From NCBI RefSeq assembly GCF_011752995.1, contig NZ_VWWL01000001.1, positions 432,124 to 496,123 on the forward strand: 64,000 bases of DNA, read 5' to 3'. The translations under genes were made by a program, and so were the position numbers. The notes below the pieces were generated by a model. That model was not told where the DNA came from. It searched no databases and worked only from the letters and a program-made list of their open reading frames with translations. Origin of the DNA: Burkholderia sp. Ax-1724 (lineage in GTDB: Bacteria; Pseudomonadota; Gammaproteobacteria; Burkholderiales; Burkholderiaceae). Positions 22,808 to 32,791 of the stretch are shown one piece after another; positions within the stretch are counted from its first letter, which is position 1; the number at the start of each line of letters is the position of its first letter.

Positions 22808-24247
22808 CTAACCATGCCGGATCGCAATCGTCTTCAACACCGTGAACCCATACAGCGCCTCGAAGCCTTTCTCGCGGCCGTGCCCCGAATGCTTGACGCC
22901 GCCGAACGGCAATTCGACGCCGCCGCCCGCGCCATAGTTGTTGATGAACACCTGCCCCGAGCGCACGCGTCGCGCGAGCCGCATCTGGCGCGCGCCGTCG
23001 CGTGTCCAGATACCGGCGACGAGCCCGTATTGCGTGCCGTTCGCGAGCGCGAGCGCTTCGTCTTCGTCGCGGAACGACATGGCGGCGAGCACCGGGCCGA
23101 ACACTTCGTCGCGTGCGAGGCGGTGGCTCGCGGGCACGTCGCGCAGCAAGGTCGGCGCCTGGTAGAAGCCGCTCTCGGGCGCTTCGGGAATCACTTCGCC
23201 GTGCGCGGCCATCGCAATGCCGTCGTGCTGCGCATCGGAGAGAAAGTCCCACACGCGCTGCTGCTGTTTCGCGCTGATGAGCGGCCCGCAGTCGAGGTCC
23301 GCTTGCGAAGGGCCGACGCGCAGCGCCTGGAATGCGCTGCCGAGCCGTTCGAGCAAGGGCTCGTAAATGGCCTCGTCGATCAGCACGCGGCTGCCCGCCG
23401 AGCAGGTTTGCCCGGCGTTCTGCACGATCGCCGAGACGAGCACGGGCAGCGCGGCCTCGAGATCGGCGTCGGCGAAGACGATTTGCGGCGACTTGCCGCC
23501 GAGTTCGAGCGTGACGGGCACGTGGTTTTCGGCGGCCATCTGCGTGACGAGCTTGCCGGTTTCGGGCGAGCCCGTGAACGACACGTGATCGATGCCCGGA
23601 TGGCGCGCGAGCGCGGCGCCGGCCTCGTGCCCGTAGCCGGTCACGATATTGAGCGCGCCTGACGGCAGGCCGGCTTCGGCGGCCAGTTCGGCGACGCGGA
23701 GCACGGAAAGGCACGCGTCCTCGGCCGGCTTGACGACGCAGGCGTTGCCGGTCGCAAGCGCCGCGCCGACGCTGCGCCCGAAAATCTGCATTGGATAATT
23801 CCACGGCACGATATGGCCCGTCACGCCGTGCGGCTCGCGGATCGTCAGCACCGTGTAGCCGGCCTGGTAGGGCAGCGTTTCGCCGTGCAGCTTGTCGGCG
23901 GCGCCGGCGTAGAACTCGAAATAGCGCACGAGCGCGGCGGCATCGGCGCGCGCCTGCCTGAGCGGCTTGCCGGTGTCGCGCGCTTCGAGCTGCGCGAGGT
24001 CTTCCTGGCGCGCGGCCGTGAGCAGCGACAGCCGGTACAGCACGCGGCCGCGCTCGGCGGCGCTTGCGGCGCCCCATGCGCCCTCGAAGGCGCGCCGCGC
24101 CGCGTGCACGGCGCTGTCGATGTCGGCCGCGGTGCCGCGCGCGAGGCGCGTGAACGGCTGGCCGTCCGAGGGATCGAGCACGGCGATCGTGTCGCCGCCG
24201 GACGCGGCGCACCACTCGCCGCCGATGAAATGCCGGGCTTCTTCCAT
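22808..24247 (-). CDS. Aldehyde dehydrogenase family protein
   Basis: A 479-residue NAD(P)-dependent aldehyde dehydrogenase. The catalytic Cys is in [12 protein letters not shown], the general-base Glu in [12 protein letters not shown], the cofactor loop is [11 protein letters not shown], and the oxyanion Asn lies in IVPWNYPMQ. The C-terminal [20 protein letters not shown] is typical of betaine-aldehyde or aromatic-aldehyde dehydrogenases; the substrate is not fixed. The ATG at 24247 is preceded by AAGGAG. Probably first in a two-gene unit with the SDR at 21926-22684. Confidence 0.94.
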   Translation of the reverse strand: MEEARHFIGGEWCAASGGDTIAVLDPSDGQPFTRLARGTAADIDSAVHAARRAFEGAWGAASAAERGRVLYRLSLLTAARQEDLAQLEARDTGKPLRQARADAAALVRYFEFYAGAADKLHGETLPYQAGYTVLTIREPHGVTGHIVPWNYPMQIFGRSVGAALATGNACVVKPAEDACLSVLRVAELAAEAGLPSGALNIVTGYGHEAGAALARHPGIDHVSFTGSPETGKLVTQMAAENHVPVTLELGGKSPQIVFADADLEAALPVLVSAIVQNAGQTCSAGSRVLIDEAIYEPLLERLGSAFQALRVGPSQADLDCGPLISAKQQQRVWDFLSDAQHDGIAMAAHGEVIPEAPESGFYQAPTLLRDVPASHRLARDEVFGPVLAAMSFRDEDEALALANGTQYGLVAGIWTRDGARQMRLARRVRSGQVFINNYGAGGGVELPFGGVKHSGHGREKGFEALYGFTVLKTIAIRHG

Positions 24248-24386
24248 GCAGGCTCCTTGACGGTGACGCGCAGCCGTCGTGCGGCGGCGCGAGGTTCGAA
24301 GGGGAGACACCAAACCGGAAACACGAGCGAGAGTCGCGAGACGATTATCGCGCCGATCGAACGGGAGAGGCCATTGGCCGATTGGC

Positions 24387-24392
24387 TATAAT
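24387..24392 (+). promoter_or_regulatory. Candidate -10 box for ppa
   Basis: A perfect TATAAT lies 131 bases before the ppa start. No good -35 hexamer is found 16-18 bases upstream, so the promoter call is tentative. Confidence 0.35.
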
Positions 24393-24522
24393 GGCGCATT
24401 CCGCATTGTCCGGTGCACGGTGCCGCTATCGGGGCGAGAGGGCGGGCAATCCGCACGCCTACCCTCGATCCCGGGCACACCGTACGCCGCATTCCGACTT
24501 CCATCCCCTTCAGAGAGCGCTC

Positions 24523-25050
24523 ATGAGCTTCAATCACGTTCCCGCAGGCAAAGACCTTCCGCACGATTTCAACGTCATCATCGAAATCCCGGCGCAAAGC
24601 GACCCGGTGAAGTACGAAGCCGACAAGGATCTGGGCCTGCTCGTCGTCGACCGTTTCATCGGCACCGGCATGCGCTATCCGGCCAACTACGGCTTCATTC
24701 CGCAAACGCTGTCGGGCGACGGCGACCCGGTCGACGTGCTGGTCATCACGCCGTTCCCGCTGCTGGCCGGTTCCGTCGTGCGCGCCCGCGCGCTCGGCAT
24801 GCTGCAGATGACTGACGAATCGGGCGTGGACGCGAAGCTGATCGCCGTGCCGCACGACAAGATCTGCCCGATGACGGCGAGCCTCAAGACCGTCGACGAC
24901 GTGCCGGCTTACCTGAAAGACCAGATCAAGCACTTCTTCGAACAGTACAAGGCGCTCGAAAAGGGCAAGTGGGTCAAGGTCGAAGGCTGGGCGGGCGTCG
25001 ACGCCGCGCACAAGGAAATCAGCGAAGGCATCGCGAACTACACGAAGTAA
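24523..25050 (+). CDS. ppa: Inorganic pyrophosphatase (family I, soluble)
   Basis: It hydrolyses pyrophosphate to two phosphates, pulling biosynthetic reactions forward in the cytoplasm. The 175-residue length suits the hexameric bacterial enzyme. The metal-binding signature [10 protein letters not shown] is present, with [13 protein letters not shown] near the N-terminus, [12 protein letters not shown] and the conserved [14 protein letters not shown] region. The ATG at 24523 places [13 protein letters not shown] at the usual distance. Transcribed alone and closed by the terminator at 25091. Confidence 0.97.
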   Translation: MSFNHVPAGKDLPHDFNVIIEIPAQSDPVKYEADKDLGLLVVDRFIGTGMRYPANYGFIPQTLSGDGDPVDVLVITPFPLLAGSVVRARALGMLQMTDESGVDAKLIAVPHDKICPMTASLKTVDDVPAYLKDQIKHFFEQYKALEKGKWVKVEGWAGVDAAHKEISEGIANYTK

Positions 25051-25090
25051 GCGCGCGGCGGGGCATCCCGCTCGCCGCAGGCAGGACGCA

Positions 25091-25126
25091 AACCGCGCGA
25101 GTCCGTGAGGGCCGCGCGGTTTTTTC
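25091..25126 (+). terminator. Rho-independent terminator of ppa
   Basis: Stem AACCGCGCG (25091-25099) pairs with CGCGCGGTT (25113-25121) and is followed by a run of T to 25126. It starts 41 bases after the ppa stop. Confidence 0.9.
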
Positions 25127-25309
25127 ATGGCGTTTGCGCTGCATTCGGCTACCGTGCAAATACGACGGTGCTCGATACGCATAACCTCGATGCATCGCCG
25201 GAATGAAGCAAACGCATTGTTATAGTTAGGTGTAAACCCTTATCATTCGACACACCTTTCATGCGCGCGCCGCCTCGTATCGCGCGCCTTCTCGGGAACC
25301 GCCATCCGG

Positions 25310-27406
25310 ATGACGAACCGCAGCAAATCCCACTCGAACTCGCCGCGCTGGTCGACCCGGCTGCACGCGGTCGTCACCGCGATCTACCGCAAGCGGCCGG
25401 TCTGGATGGTGTCGTTCGCGGCGAGCGAGGCGAGTCTGTCCGAGGGTTTGCGGGCCGCGTGCGCTTCGACGGCGATGCTCGCGCTCGGCAACGTGCTGCA
25501 CGATCCGATCTTCGCGTGGGCCGCGATCGGCGCCTTCTGGACCTGCCTCGCCGATGCGGGCGGCTCGAACCGCGCGCGCTTCGCCTCGATGATGGGCTTC
25601 GCGTTGCTGTCGACGCTGTGCGGCGGCATGACCGCGTTCGCGTCTGGCATGGGGACCGCGTTCGCCGCGCTCGCGATGCTCGCGTTCACGACGCTCGGCG
25701 CGTTCGGCCGCATCTGGGGCGCGGCCACCTCGCAGGTGACGATCCTCGCGGCGACCGCCTGCGTCGTGATGGTCGACCGGCCGATGCACGACGCGCGCGC
25801 CGGGCTCGCGTTTCTCGGCGTCTACGTGGTCGGCTGTCTGTTCGCGGTCGTGCTGAGTCTGACGGTGTGGCGCATTCATCCGTTCGGCGCGAGCCGCGCG
25901 TCGCTGCGCGCGGTGTATCTGCGGCTCGCCGACGTCGCCTTCGACAGCGCGCGTCTCGTCGGCCAGCGTGCCGCGCCAGGCGAATGGGCCATGCACGCCG
26001 CGCGCTTTCGCGCCGACGCGCGCGCGGCGCTCGAACGTTCGCGCGATGCGCTCGCGAATTTGCCCGCCTCGCGCACGGGCGGCGCCGTCACCTACGACAC
26101 GCTGCTCGGTCTGCTGACCGACGGCGAGGCGCTGTTCGCGTATCTGATCGCGGTGTCGGGCGCGAGCGAGAAAGTGCCCGACGACCTGCGCCGCACGCAG
26201 CGCGCGGCGCGGCTGCTGAATACGATCGGCGAGGTGCTGCGAGATATCGGCGTGGCGGCCGGCGACGCGCGCTGGGAGCGTCTCGCCGATCAGCAACGGC
26301 GCTTGCGGCGTCTCGCGAGCCGGCTCGAAGGCGCGTTGCTCGAACCGGTCAAGCTGCAATCGGGCTTCGAGCTCGTCGATTTCGCGCCGCGCGAGCCGCA
26401 TACCGAACGCTGGAGCGAATGCGCGATGCGGCTCGCCGCGCGCGCCGGGGCGACGCTGAAGGCGAACCTGTCGTGGCAGTCGGTCGGCCTGCGCCATGCG
26501 GCGCGCGTCGGCGTGACGACCACCGCGGGCTTTCTCGTGATCCGCGCGCTCGGCTTGCCGTTCGGCTACTGGGCGACGATGGCGACGCTCCTGATCCTGC
26601 AGCCGTCGATTGCCGCGACGTGGCCGCGCAGCATCGAGCGCGCGGCGGGCAGCATCGTCGGCGGCGTGCTAGCGGCGGCGATCGGCTATGCGATTCATTC
26701 GCCGCTCGGCATTTCGCTCGCGGTGTTTCCGCTCGTGATGGCGACGATGGCGCTGCGGCCCGTCAGCTACAGCCTGTTCGTGCTGTTCCTGACGCCGGCC
26801 TTCGTGCTCGTCGCCGACTTCGCGACGCCGGGCGCCAACGAGTTCGTGTTCGCGCTGACGCGGCTCGGCAACAACGTGCTCGGCTGCGTGCTCGCATTGC
26901 TCGCGACGTTCCTGTTATGGCCGACGCGCGAGAAGCTCGACCTGCGCGTCTATCTCGGCAACGCCGTGCGCGCGAATCTCGCGTATCTGCGCGCGTCGCT
27001 CGAAACGCCGTGGCGCCGCGACAAGGACATGGAGCGTCTGCGCCGCGCGGCGGGTCTCACCAGCAACAACGCAGAAGAGGCGCTCGGCCGCGTGCGCCTC
27101 GAAAAACTCGAAGACTCGATGGCCGATACGGTGACGCTGACGATGCTGAGCCTGTTGCGCCGGATGGCCGGCACCGCGACGCAGTTGCGCCTGAGCGCGA
27201 ACCGGCGCGCCATGCCTGCTGAACTCGGCGCCTGGGTCGCGGCGCTGAGCGAGGCGATCGAGGCCGCCCTGAATCGCACGCTGCAGCCCGTGCGGCTCGA
27301 CTTGCCCGAGCGCGAGCGGCTGACCTCGCTCGAAGCGGATGCGGTTGGTGAACTGGCGCGCGTGCATCGTCTGTTGACGGAGAAGATGCGTGAGGCGAGG
27401 GGGTAG
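25310..27406 (+). CDS. FUSC family membrane protein (YccS/AaeB-like exporter)
   Basis: A 698-residue inner-membrane protein with the FUSC architecture: an N-terminal block of about six helices, a soluble helical domain of about 200 residues, a second helical block repeating the first, and a C-terminal soluble region. The first block includes ALGNVLHDPIFAWAAIGAFW; the second includes FGYWATMATLLILQPSIAAT and GGVLAAAIGYAIHSPLGISL. Relatives export aromatic acids or related compounds, some with a periplasmic adaptor, but none is encoded here. The ATG at 25310 is the likely start; the ribosome site is weak. Confidence 0.88.
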   Translation: MTNRSKSHSNSPRWSTRLHAVVTAIYRKRPVWMVSFAASEASLSEGLRAACASTAMLALGNVLHDPIFAWAAIGAFWTCLADAGGSNRARFASMMGFALLSTLCGGMTAFASGMGTAFAALAMLAFTTLGAFGRIWGAATSQVTILAATACVVMVDRPMHDARAGLAFLGVYVVGCLFAVVLSLTVWRIHPFGASRASLRAVYLRLADVAFDSARLVGQRAAPGEWAMHAARFRADARAALERSRDALANLPASRTGGAVTYDTLLGLLTDGEALFAYLIAVSGASEKVPDDLRRTQRAARLLNTIGEVLRDIGVAAGDARWERLADQQRRLRRLASRLEGALLEPVKLQSGFELVDFAPREPHTERWSECAMRLAARAGATLKANLSWQSVGLRHAARVGVTTTAGFLVIRALGLPFGYWATMATLLILQPSIAATWPRSIERAAGSIVGGVLAAAIGYAIHSPLGISLAVFPLVMATMALRPVSYSLFVLFLTPAFVLVADFATPGANEFVFALTRLGNNVLGCVLALLATFLLWPTREKLDLRVYLGNAVRANLAYLRASLETPWRRDKDMERLRRAAGLTSNNAEEALGRVRLEKLEDSMADTVTLTMLSLLRRMAGTATQLRLSANRRAMPAELGAWVAALSEAIEAALNRTLQPVRLDLPERERLTSLEADAVGELARVHRLLTEKMREARG

Positions 27407-27484
27407 GCCGAGGCGGGGTGTGCTTGCCGCTTGCCGCCGGCTGCGCGGCAGCACGGTGCGGGATTGGCGGGGCGCAGTTATCGG

Positions 27485-27554
27485 GACGAAGTCAGCGGAC
27501 CGAAGTCAGCGGGCCGAAGTCAGCGCTACGAAGCAAGCGGCACGAAGTGATCGC
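27485..27554. repeat. 14-bp tandem repeat, five degenerate copies
   Basis: Units begin at 27485, 27499, 27513, 27527 and 27541. The consensus is about nnCGAAGTCAGCGG; the first three copies are nearly identical and the last two have drifted. It lies between the FUSC gene and the GIY-YIG gene, with no coding frame supported across it. Confidence 0.85.
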
Positions 27555-27610
27555 GACACAAACGGAGCCGCGCCGAACTCCGAGCCTCGGGTTTCAGGCT
27601 TCAAGCCGCA

Positions 27611-27928
27611 TCAAACCACCTCGCCGTCATCCCCCGTTTCAGCCTCGGCAACCGGCGCCGTCGGCACTACCGATTCAAGCGTCCTCAACCCCGCCGCCAG
27701 CGCGCGCTTCTCGGGCGGCGCGAGCCGCTTGACCCAATACTCGGCGCGCGATGCGCTCGATCGATCCGCGAGTTCGAACGACGCCAGCACGCGCACCGGC
27801 TTGCGCGAACGCGTATAGCGCGCGCCCATGCCGCTCATGTGCTTGTCGAAGCGCGCGGCGACATCGGTCGCGATGCCGGTATAGACGCTGCCGTCCGAGC
27901 ATTCGAGCAGATAGAGAAACCACGCCAT
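27611..27928 (-). CDS. GIY-YIG nuclease family protein (UPF0213/YhbQ-like)
   Basis: A 105-residue single-domain protein. LYLLECSDGSVYTGIATDV carries the GIY-YIG core (here LYL...VYTGI), followed by RFDKHMSGMGARYTRSRKPV with the conserved Arg, and RAEYWVKRL. This subgroup of stand-alone GIY-YIG proteins resembles E. coli YhbQ, a DNA-associated protein of uncertain role. It lies directly behind the acyltransferase gene (10-base gap), so the two are probably co-transcribed. Confidence 0.88.
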   Translation of the reverse strand: MAWFLYLLECSDGSVYTGIATDVAARFDKHMSGMGARYTRSRKPVRVLASFELADRSSASRAEYWVKRLAPPEKRALAAGLRTLESVVPTAPVAEAETGDDGEVV

Positions 27929-27938
27929 AAACGCGCCG

Positions 27939-29108
27939 TCAGCCTTTGAACGGATTGTGTTCGCGCAGCTCGTCCACATAAGCGTGGATGCTGTTCTTTT
28001 CGTTGTCGAGGAAATGGCCGACCGCGTCCGCGAAGGCCGGATGCGCGAGCCAGTGCGCCGAGCGCGTGACCGTCGGCAGAAAGCCGCGCGCCATCTTGTG
28101 CTCGCCCTGCGCGCCGCCTTCGAACGCGCCGAGCTTTGCCTCGATGCAGAATTCGAGCGGCTGGTAGTACGCGGTTTCGAAGTGCAGGCACGGCACGTGT
28201 TCGAGCGCGCCCCAGTAGCGGCCATAGAGCGTGCCGCCGGTTTGCGCGTCGCGCTGATAGACGACGAGCGAGCTCGCAATCGGCTTGCCCTCGTATTCGG
28301 CGATCACGAGCAGCAGGTTTTCCGGCATCGACGCGCCGATCATGCGGAAGAAGTCGAGGTTCAGATACGGACTCGAAAAGTGCTCGCGATAGGTTTGCCG
28401 ATAGCACTTGCTGAAGAAGCGCCAGTCGGCATCCTGAATGTCTTCGCCGCGAATGCGCCGCATGGTGATGCCGGCGTCGTGTACCTTGCGGCGCTCGGCG
28501 CGGATGTTCTTGCGCTTCTTCTGTTCGAGCGTCGAGAGGAAATCGTCGAAGTCGCGATAGCCGTCGTTGAGCCAGTGAAACTGCACGCCTTCGCGTTGCA
28601 TCATGCCGAGTTCTTCGAGCGCGGCGGCTTCGGTTTGCGTCGGAAACAGCACATGCAGCGAGGACACCTCGGCCTGCTCGGCGAACGCCAGCAGCGTGGC
28701 CGCGAGATGGCGCAGCGCGTGTTCGTCGGCCGCTAGCAAACGGTTGCCCTGCACCGGCGTGAACGGCACCGCACACAGGAGCTTCGGGTAATACGGCAGG
28801 CCGTTGCGTTTATAGGCGTCGGCCCAGGCCCAGTCGAACACGTACTCGCCGTACGAGTGACCCTTCAGATAGACCGGCGCGGCCGCCGCGAGCTTGCCCG
28901 TGCGCGTGTCGGTGAGCGTGACGAATTGCGGCGCCCAGCCGGTGTCGGGCACCGCGCATTGCGTCGCGCTGAGCGCGCTCAGAAACTCGTGCCGCAGAAA
29001 CGGCGTGGGCTGCGGCTGTTGCGCGAGAAGGGCGTTCCATTCGGCGGCGTCCACCTCGGAGGGCGATGCCAGAATGCCCGTGCGATAATCGATGCGTTGC
29101 TGGTTCAA
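27939..29108 (-). CDS. FemAB-like GNAT superfamily N-acyltransferase (PF04339 type)
   Basis: About 389 residues. The sequence fits the family annotated as peptidogalycan biosynthesis/recognition: FLRHEFLSALSATQC, GHSYGEYVFDWAWADAYKR, YPKLLCAVPFTPVQGNRLL, the basic EQKKRKNIRAERRKV, and the C-terminal SAHWLAHPAFADAVGHFL. The biochemical reaction is not established for the family. The frame contains no ATG upstream; a TTG at 29108 puts the domain start at the usual distance, while a TTG at 29186 would add 26 residues. It is divergent from nadE. Confidence 0.85.
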   Translation of the reverse strand: MNQQRIDYRTGILASPSEVDAAEWNALLAQQPQPTPFLRHEFLSALSATQCAVPDTGWAPQFVTLTDTRTGKLAAAAPVYLKGHSYGEYVFDWAWADAYKRNGLPYYPKLLCAVPFTPVQGNRLLAADEHALRHLAATLLAFAEQAEVSSLHVLFPTQTEAAALEELGMMQREGVQFHWLNDGYRDFDDFLSTLEQKKRKNIRAERRKVHDAGITMRRIRGEDIQDADWRFFSKCYRQTYREHFSSPYLNLDFFRMIGASMPENLLLVIAEYEGKPIASSLVVYQRDAQTGGTLYGRYWGALEHVPCLHFETAYYQPLEFCIEAKLGAFEGGAQGEHKMARGFLPTVTRSAHWLAHPAFADAVGHFLDNEKNSIHAYVDELREHNPFKG

Positions 29109-29248
29109 TCTGCGTGACTGTTTGCAATGAACGTGCGCTGCCGTGAAGATGCGCGGGCCACGCCGTTCGTTTATCCGGTTGTCCAATTCCGCCGAGCCAT
29201 CGAGCCGCGGTACCCGCGAGCCGTAATGGCTTGCCTGTCGATCCTGCC

Positions 29249-30937
29249 ATGAAGACCCGAATCGCTCTTGCTCAAATCAATGTCACCGTCGGCGACTTCG
29301 CCGGCAACGTCGCGAAGATCGTCGCCGCCGCGCGCGCCGCGCACAACGATGGTGCGAAGCTGCTGGTTGCGCCTGAACTTGCGCTGTCGGGTTATCCGCC
29401 CGAAGACCTGCTGCTGCGTCCCGCGTTCTATACCGCGAGCGCCGCGGCATTGGCCGATCTCGCCGCGCAGCTGAAGCCGTTCACGGGGCTGCATGTGATC
29501 GTCGGGCATCCGCTGCGGGATCGGGCGCACGGCCATGGTAATGCAAACGCGCCGATCGAGCGCGGCGTGCCACCCGTCGATACGTTCAACGCGGCCTCGC
29601 TGATCGTCGACGGCGAAGTGAAGGGCACCTATCGCAAGCAGGATCTGCCGAACACCGAGGTGTTCGACGAGAAGCGCTACTTCGCCTCGGACCCGCAGCC
29701 GTTCGTGTTCGAACTCGAGGGCGTGAAGTATGGCGTGGTGATCTGCGAGGATGCATGGCATGCGTCGGCCGCGCAGATGGCGAAGGCCGCCGGCGCGCAG
29801 GTGCTGCTGATTCCGAACGGCTCGCCGTATCACCTGAACAAGGAAGCCGTGCGCTTCGACATTCTGCGCGCGCGGATTCGCGAGACCGGCATACCGATGG
29901 TCTACGTGAACATGGTCGGCGGCCAGGACGAACTCGTGTTCGACGGCGGTTCGTTCGTGCTCGACGCGCAGGGCGAACTGGTCGCGAAGCTCGCGCAGTT
30001 CGAGGAAGCCACGGCGCTCGTCGAGTTCGACGGTGCCACGCCGGTGCCGGCCGCGATCGCGCCGGAGCAGTCGCTCGAAGCGCAGGTGTACGCGGCGCTC
30101 GTGATGGGCGTGCGCGACTATATCGGCAAGAACGGGTTTCCGGGGGCGCTGATCGGGTTGTCGGGCGGCGTCGATTCGGCGCTCGTGCTGGCCGTCGCCT
30201 GCGATGCGCTCGGTGCCGACAAGGTGCGCGCCGTGATGATGCCGTCGCGCTACACGGCCGACATCTCCACCACCGATGCCGCCGAGATGGCGCGTCGAGT
30301 CGGCGTGCGCTACGACGAGATCGCCATCGCGCCGATGTTCGACGCGTTCCGCGGTTCGCTCGCCGAAGAATTCGCGGGCCGCGCCGAAGACGCGACCGAG
30401 GAGAACATCCAGGCGCGCATTCGCGGCACGCTCTTGATGGCGTTGTCGAACAAGTTCGGCTCGATCGTGCTGACCACCGGCAACAAGAGCGAGATGGCGG
30501 TCGGCTACTGCACGCTGTATGGCGACATGGCCGGCGGCTTCGCGGTCATCAAGGACATCGCGAAGACGCTCGTGTACCGGCTGTGCCACTATCGCAACGC
30601 GGCCACCACGTTCGCGACGCGCGACGTGATTCCCGAACGCATCCTGACGCGCGCGCCGTCGGCGGAACTGCGCGAGAACCAGACCGACCAGGACAGCCTG
30701 CCCGAATACGACGTGCTCGACGCGATCATGCGCATGTACATGGAAGAGGACCGCTCGCTCGCGGAGATCATCGCGGCGGGCTATGCGGCCGACGACGTGA
30801 AGCGCGTCACGCGGCTCATCAAGATCAACGAGTACAAGCGGCGTCAGGCGCCGATCGGCATTCGCGTCACGCATCGCGCGTTCGGCCGCGACTGGCGTTA
30901 TCCGATCACGTCGCGCTATATCGAGCCGGTGGCGTGA
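29249..30937 (+). CDS. nadE: Glutamine-dependent NAD+ synthetase
   Basis: It amidates nicotinic acid adenine dinucleotide to NAD+, taking ammonia from glutamine. Of its 562 residues, about 1-260 form a nitrilase-like amidase (PELALSGYPPEDLL with the catalytic Glu, the Lys in TYRKQDLPN, and the catalytic Cys in VVICEDAWH). The rest is the synthetase with the ATP P-loop LSGGVDSALVLA. The ATG at 29249 is preferred to a TTG at 29231. glnB follows after 66 bases, a linkage known in betaproteobacteria. Confidence 0.96.
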   Translation: MKTRIALAQINVTVGDFAGNVAKIVAAARAAHNDGAKLLVAPELALSGYPPEDLLLRPAFYTASAAALADLAAQLKPFTGLHVIVGHPLRDRAHGHGNANAPIERGVPPVDTFNAASLIVDGEVKGTYRKQDLPNTEVFDEKRYFASDPQPFVFELEGVKYGVVICEDAWHASAAQMAKAAGAQVLLIPNGSPYHLNKEAVRFDILRARIRETGIPMVYVNMVGGQDELVFDGGSFVLDAQGELVAKLAQFEEATALVEFDGATPVPAAIAPEQSLEAQVYAALVMGVRDYIGKNGFPGALIGLSGGVDSALVLAVACDALGADKVRAVMMPSRYTADISTTDAAEMARRVGVRYDEIAIAPMFDAFRGSLAEEFAGRAEDATEENIQARIRGTLLMALSNKFGSIVLTTGNKSEMAVGYCTLYGDMAGGFAVIKDIAKTLVYRLCHYRNAATTFATRDVIPERILTRAPSAELRENQTDQDSLPEYDVLDAIMRMYMEEDRSLAEIIAAGYAADDVKRVTRLIKINEYKRRQAPIGIRVTHRAFGRDWRYPITSRYIEPVA

Positions 30938-30949
30938 CGCGCGGCGTAG

Positions 30950-31342
<393 letters not shown>

Positions 31343-31507
31343 GAGGGCAGTTTCACGGGCCGCCTGCGAGGTTCAAGGCCCACTTTCAAGGCCTGTTCAC
31401 GCTGCATGTCCCGGCTGTCCTGCGCGGCTGCGTTGCGTGCATGACGAGCAAGCCGGCAAGCCGTGGACACCCCACGGACTCGCCAGGCCGAAAAACTCGT
31501 CTCCAAT

Positions 31508-31543
31508 AAAAAACGGTGCAATACCCTTGCGGGCATTGCACCG
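31508..31543 (-). terminator. Hairpin with minus-strand T-run, likely porin terminator
   Basis: CGGTGCAAT (31514-31522) pairs with ATTGCACCG (31535-31543), with an inner CCC/GGG pair around the loop TTGC. Read on the minus strand it ends in six T (A run 31508-31513). It lies about 95 bases past the porin stop. Confidence 0.82.
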
Positions 31544-31601
31544 ATACGCGCCTCTCGCAGCAGCGTGAAAAAGATTCTCTTGGAGAAACCTGTATTTGAC
31601 G

Positions 31602-31624
31602 CCCCGAGGGTTGTCCCCTCGGGG
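31602..31624 (-). other. Hairpin immediately after the porin stop
   Basis: CCCCGAGGG pairs with CCCTCGGGG around the loop TTGTC/TTGTCC, 12 bases beyond the porin stop codon. No T-run follows, so it is more likely a 3' stabilising stem upstream of the true terminator at 31508-31543. Confidence 0.6.
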
Positions 31625-31636
31625 CACACCGTTCGC

Positions 31637-32791
31637 TTAGAACGAGTGCTGGATGCCTGCGTACACGCCGGTTTGCGCGTGGCCCGGCAGCGGGTTATCC
31701 GTTCCGGCCGAGGTGCCCGCGTTGTTCGCGTTCAGGCCGAAGTTGGCGTTGCTGCTGTTGCGTACCGTTGCAACCTGCAGGTCGAGCAGCGTGCGCTTGG
31801 ACAGGTTATACGAACCGCCGACCGTGTAGATCGTCGCATTGCCCGCGCCATTGTTGCCGTTCACGTGGTAGACCGCTGCGATCAGCGCAGCAGCCGGCGT
31901 GGCTTGCCACGTCACACCGCCCCATTCGTGATTGAGCGTGGTCGGCTGGCCATACGCGACGCCGGTCGCGCCGGCGGAGCGCACAGCCTGGTAAGCAGCC
32001 TGAATCTTGAACTGGCCGAGGAACACGTTCACGAGCGCCGAATATTCGCGCGATGCCGAGAATACGCCATTGCCCGTGTTAGCCGAATTGATGCCGTTGT
32101 TGGCGACCGCACCGCCCCACAGGCCGCCATTCGTCGGGTTGCGGATTTCGTCGTAGAGGCCGCGGACCTGGAACAGCGAGTTCGTGTAGGTGACCTGAGC
32201 GCCTGCTTCACGGCCTTGCGGCGTCGTGCCGTTGCCGTTCCAGCTCGTCGCGTTCGACAGGGCGTACTGACCATAGAAATCGAAGCCGGCGATCTTCGGC
32301 GACTGGTAGGCGACGTTATTGCTCGACTGCGGCCAGTTGCGGCTACGCACGAGCGATGCCGATGACCAGTTCGATTGACCGAACGGGTCGAAGTCCCACA
32401 CGCCGTTCGAGATGAAGAGCATGCGGCCCATCGTGAACGTACCGTACTGGTCGTTCGACAGACCCACCGTTGCCCAGCGATTGAAGAGGCCGCCGTTGCC
32501 CGGACCCGCGCCCGTCATCGTGTTGAACGAGCCCTCCAGCTGGAACAGCACCTTGTTGCCGCCACCGATGTCTTCGACACCCTTCAAGCCCCACAGGCTG
32601 GTACCCCAGTCGCCGCTCTCGGCCTTGAAGCGGTTGCCGCTGCCGGTGGCCGCGCCGTTGGCGGGACCGGTCGGCACGCCCGACATGTACTCGAGGCCCG
32701 CATCGAGGCGGCCGTACAGCGTGACGCTGCTCTGAGCGTGTGCGACAACGCCGGCCGACATCAGCGCCGCGGCGAGCAAAGCTTTCTTCAT
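31637..32791 (-). CDS. Gram-negative trimeric porin (Burkholderia OmpC-like general porin)
   Basis: A 384-residue outer-membrane channel for small hydrophilic solutes. The signal peptide is MKKALLAAALMSAGVVAHAQ, then the mature start SSVTLYGRLDAGLEY, the hallmark of this family. Alternating beta-strand sequence continues to the C-terminal strand GVYAGIQHSF with the terminal Phe needed for BAM insertion. Loop residues are rich in Asn and Gly. The ATG at 32791 follows GGAGG; an in-frame ATG four codons earlier lies inside that ribosome site region and is rejected. Monocistronic, with hairpins downstream. Confidence 0.95.
   Translation of the reverse strand: MKKALLAAALMSAGVVAHAQSSVTLYGRLDAGLEYMSGVPTGPANGAATGSGNRFKAESGDWGTSLWGLKGVEDIGGGNKVLFQLEGSFNTMTGAGPGNGGLFNRWATVGLSNDQYGTFTMGRMLFISNGVWDFDPFGQSNWSSASLVRSRNWPQSSNNVAYQSPKIAGFDFYGQYALSNATSWNGNGTTPQGREAGAQVTYTNSLFQVRGLYDEIRNPTNGGLWGGAVANNGINSANTGNGVFSASREYSALVNVFLGQFKIQAAYQAVRSAGATGVAYGQPTTLNHEWGGVTWQATPAAALIAAVYHVNGNNGAGNATIYTVGGSYNLSKRTLLDLQVATVRNSSNANFGLNANNAGTSAGTDNPLPGHAQTGVYAGIQHSF

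Noticed and set aside
24374..24392. TTGGCC and TATAAT as a complete ppa promoter
   Set aside because: The spacing is only 7 bases, too short for sigma-70; only the -10-like box was kept at low confidence.
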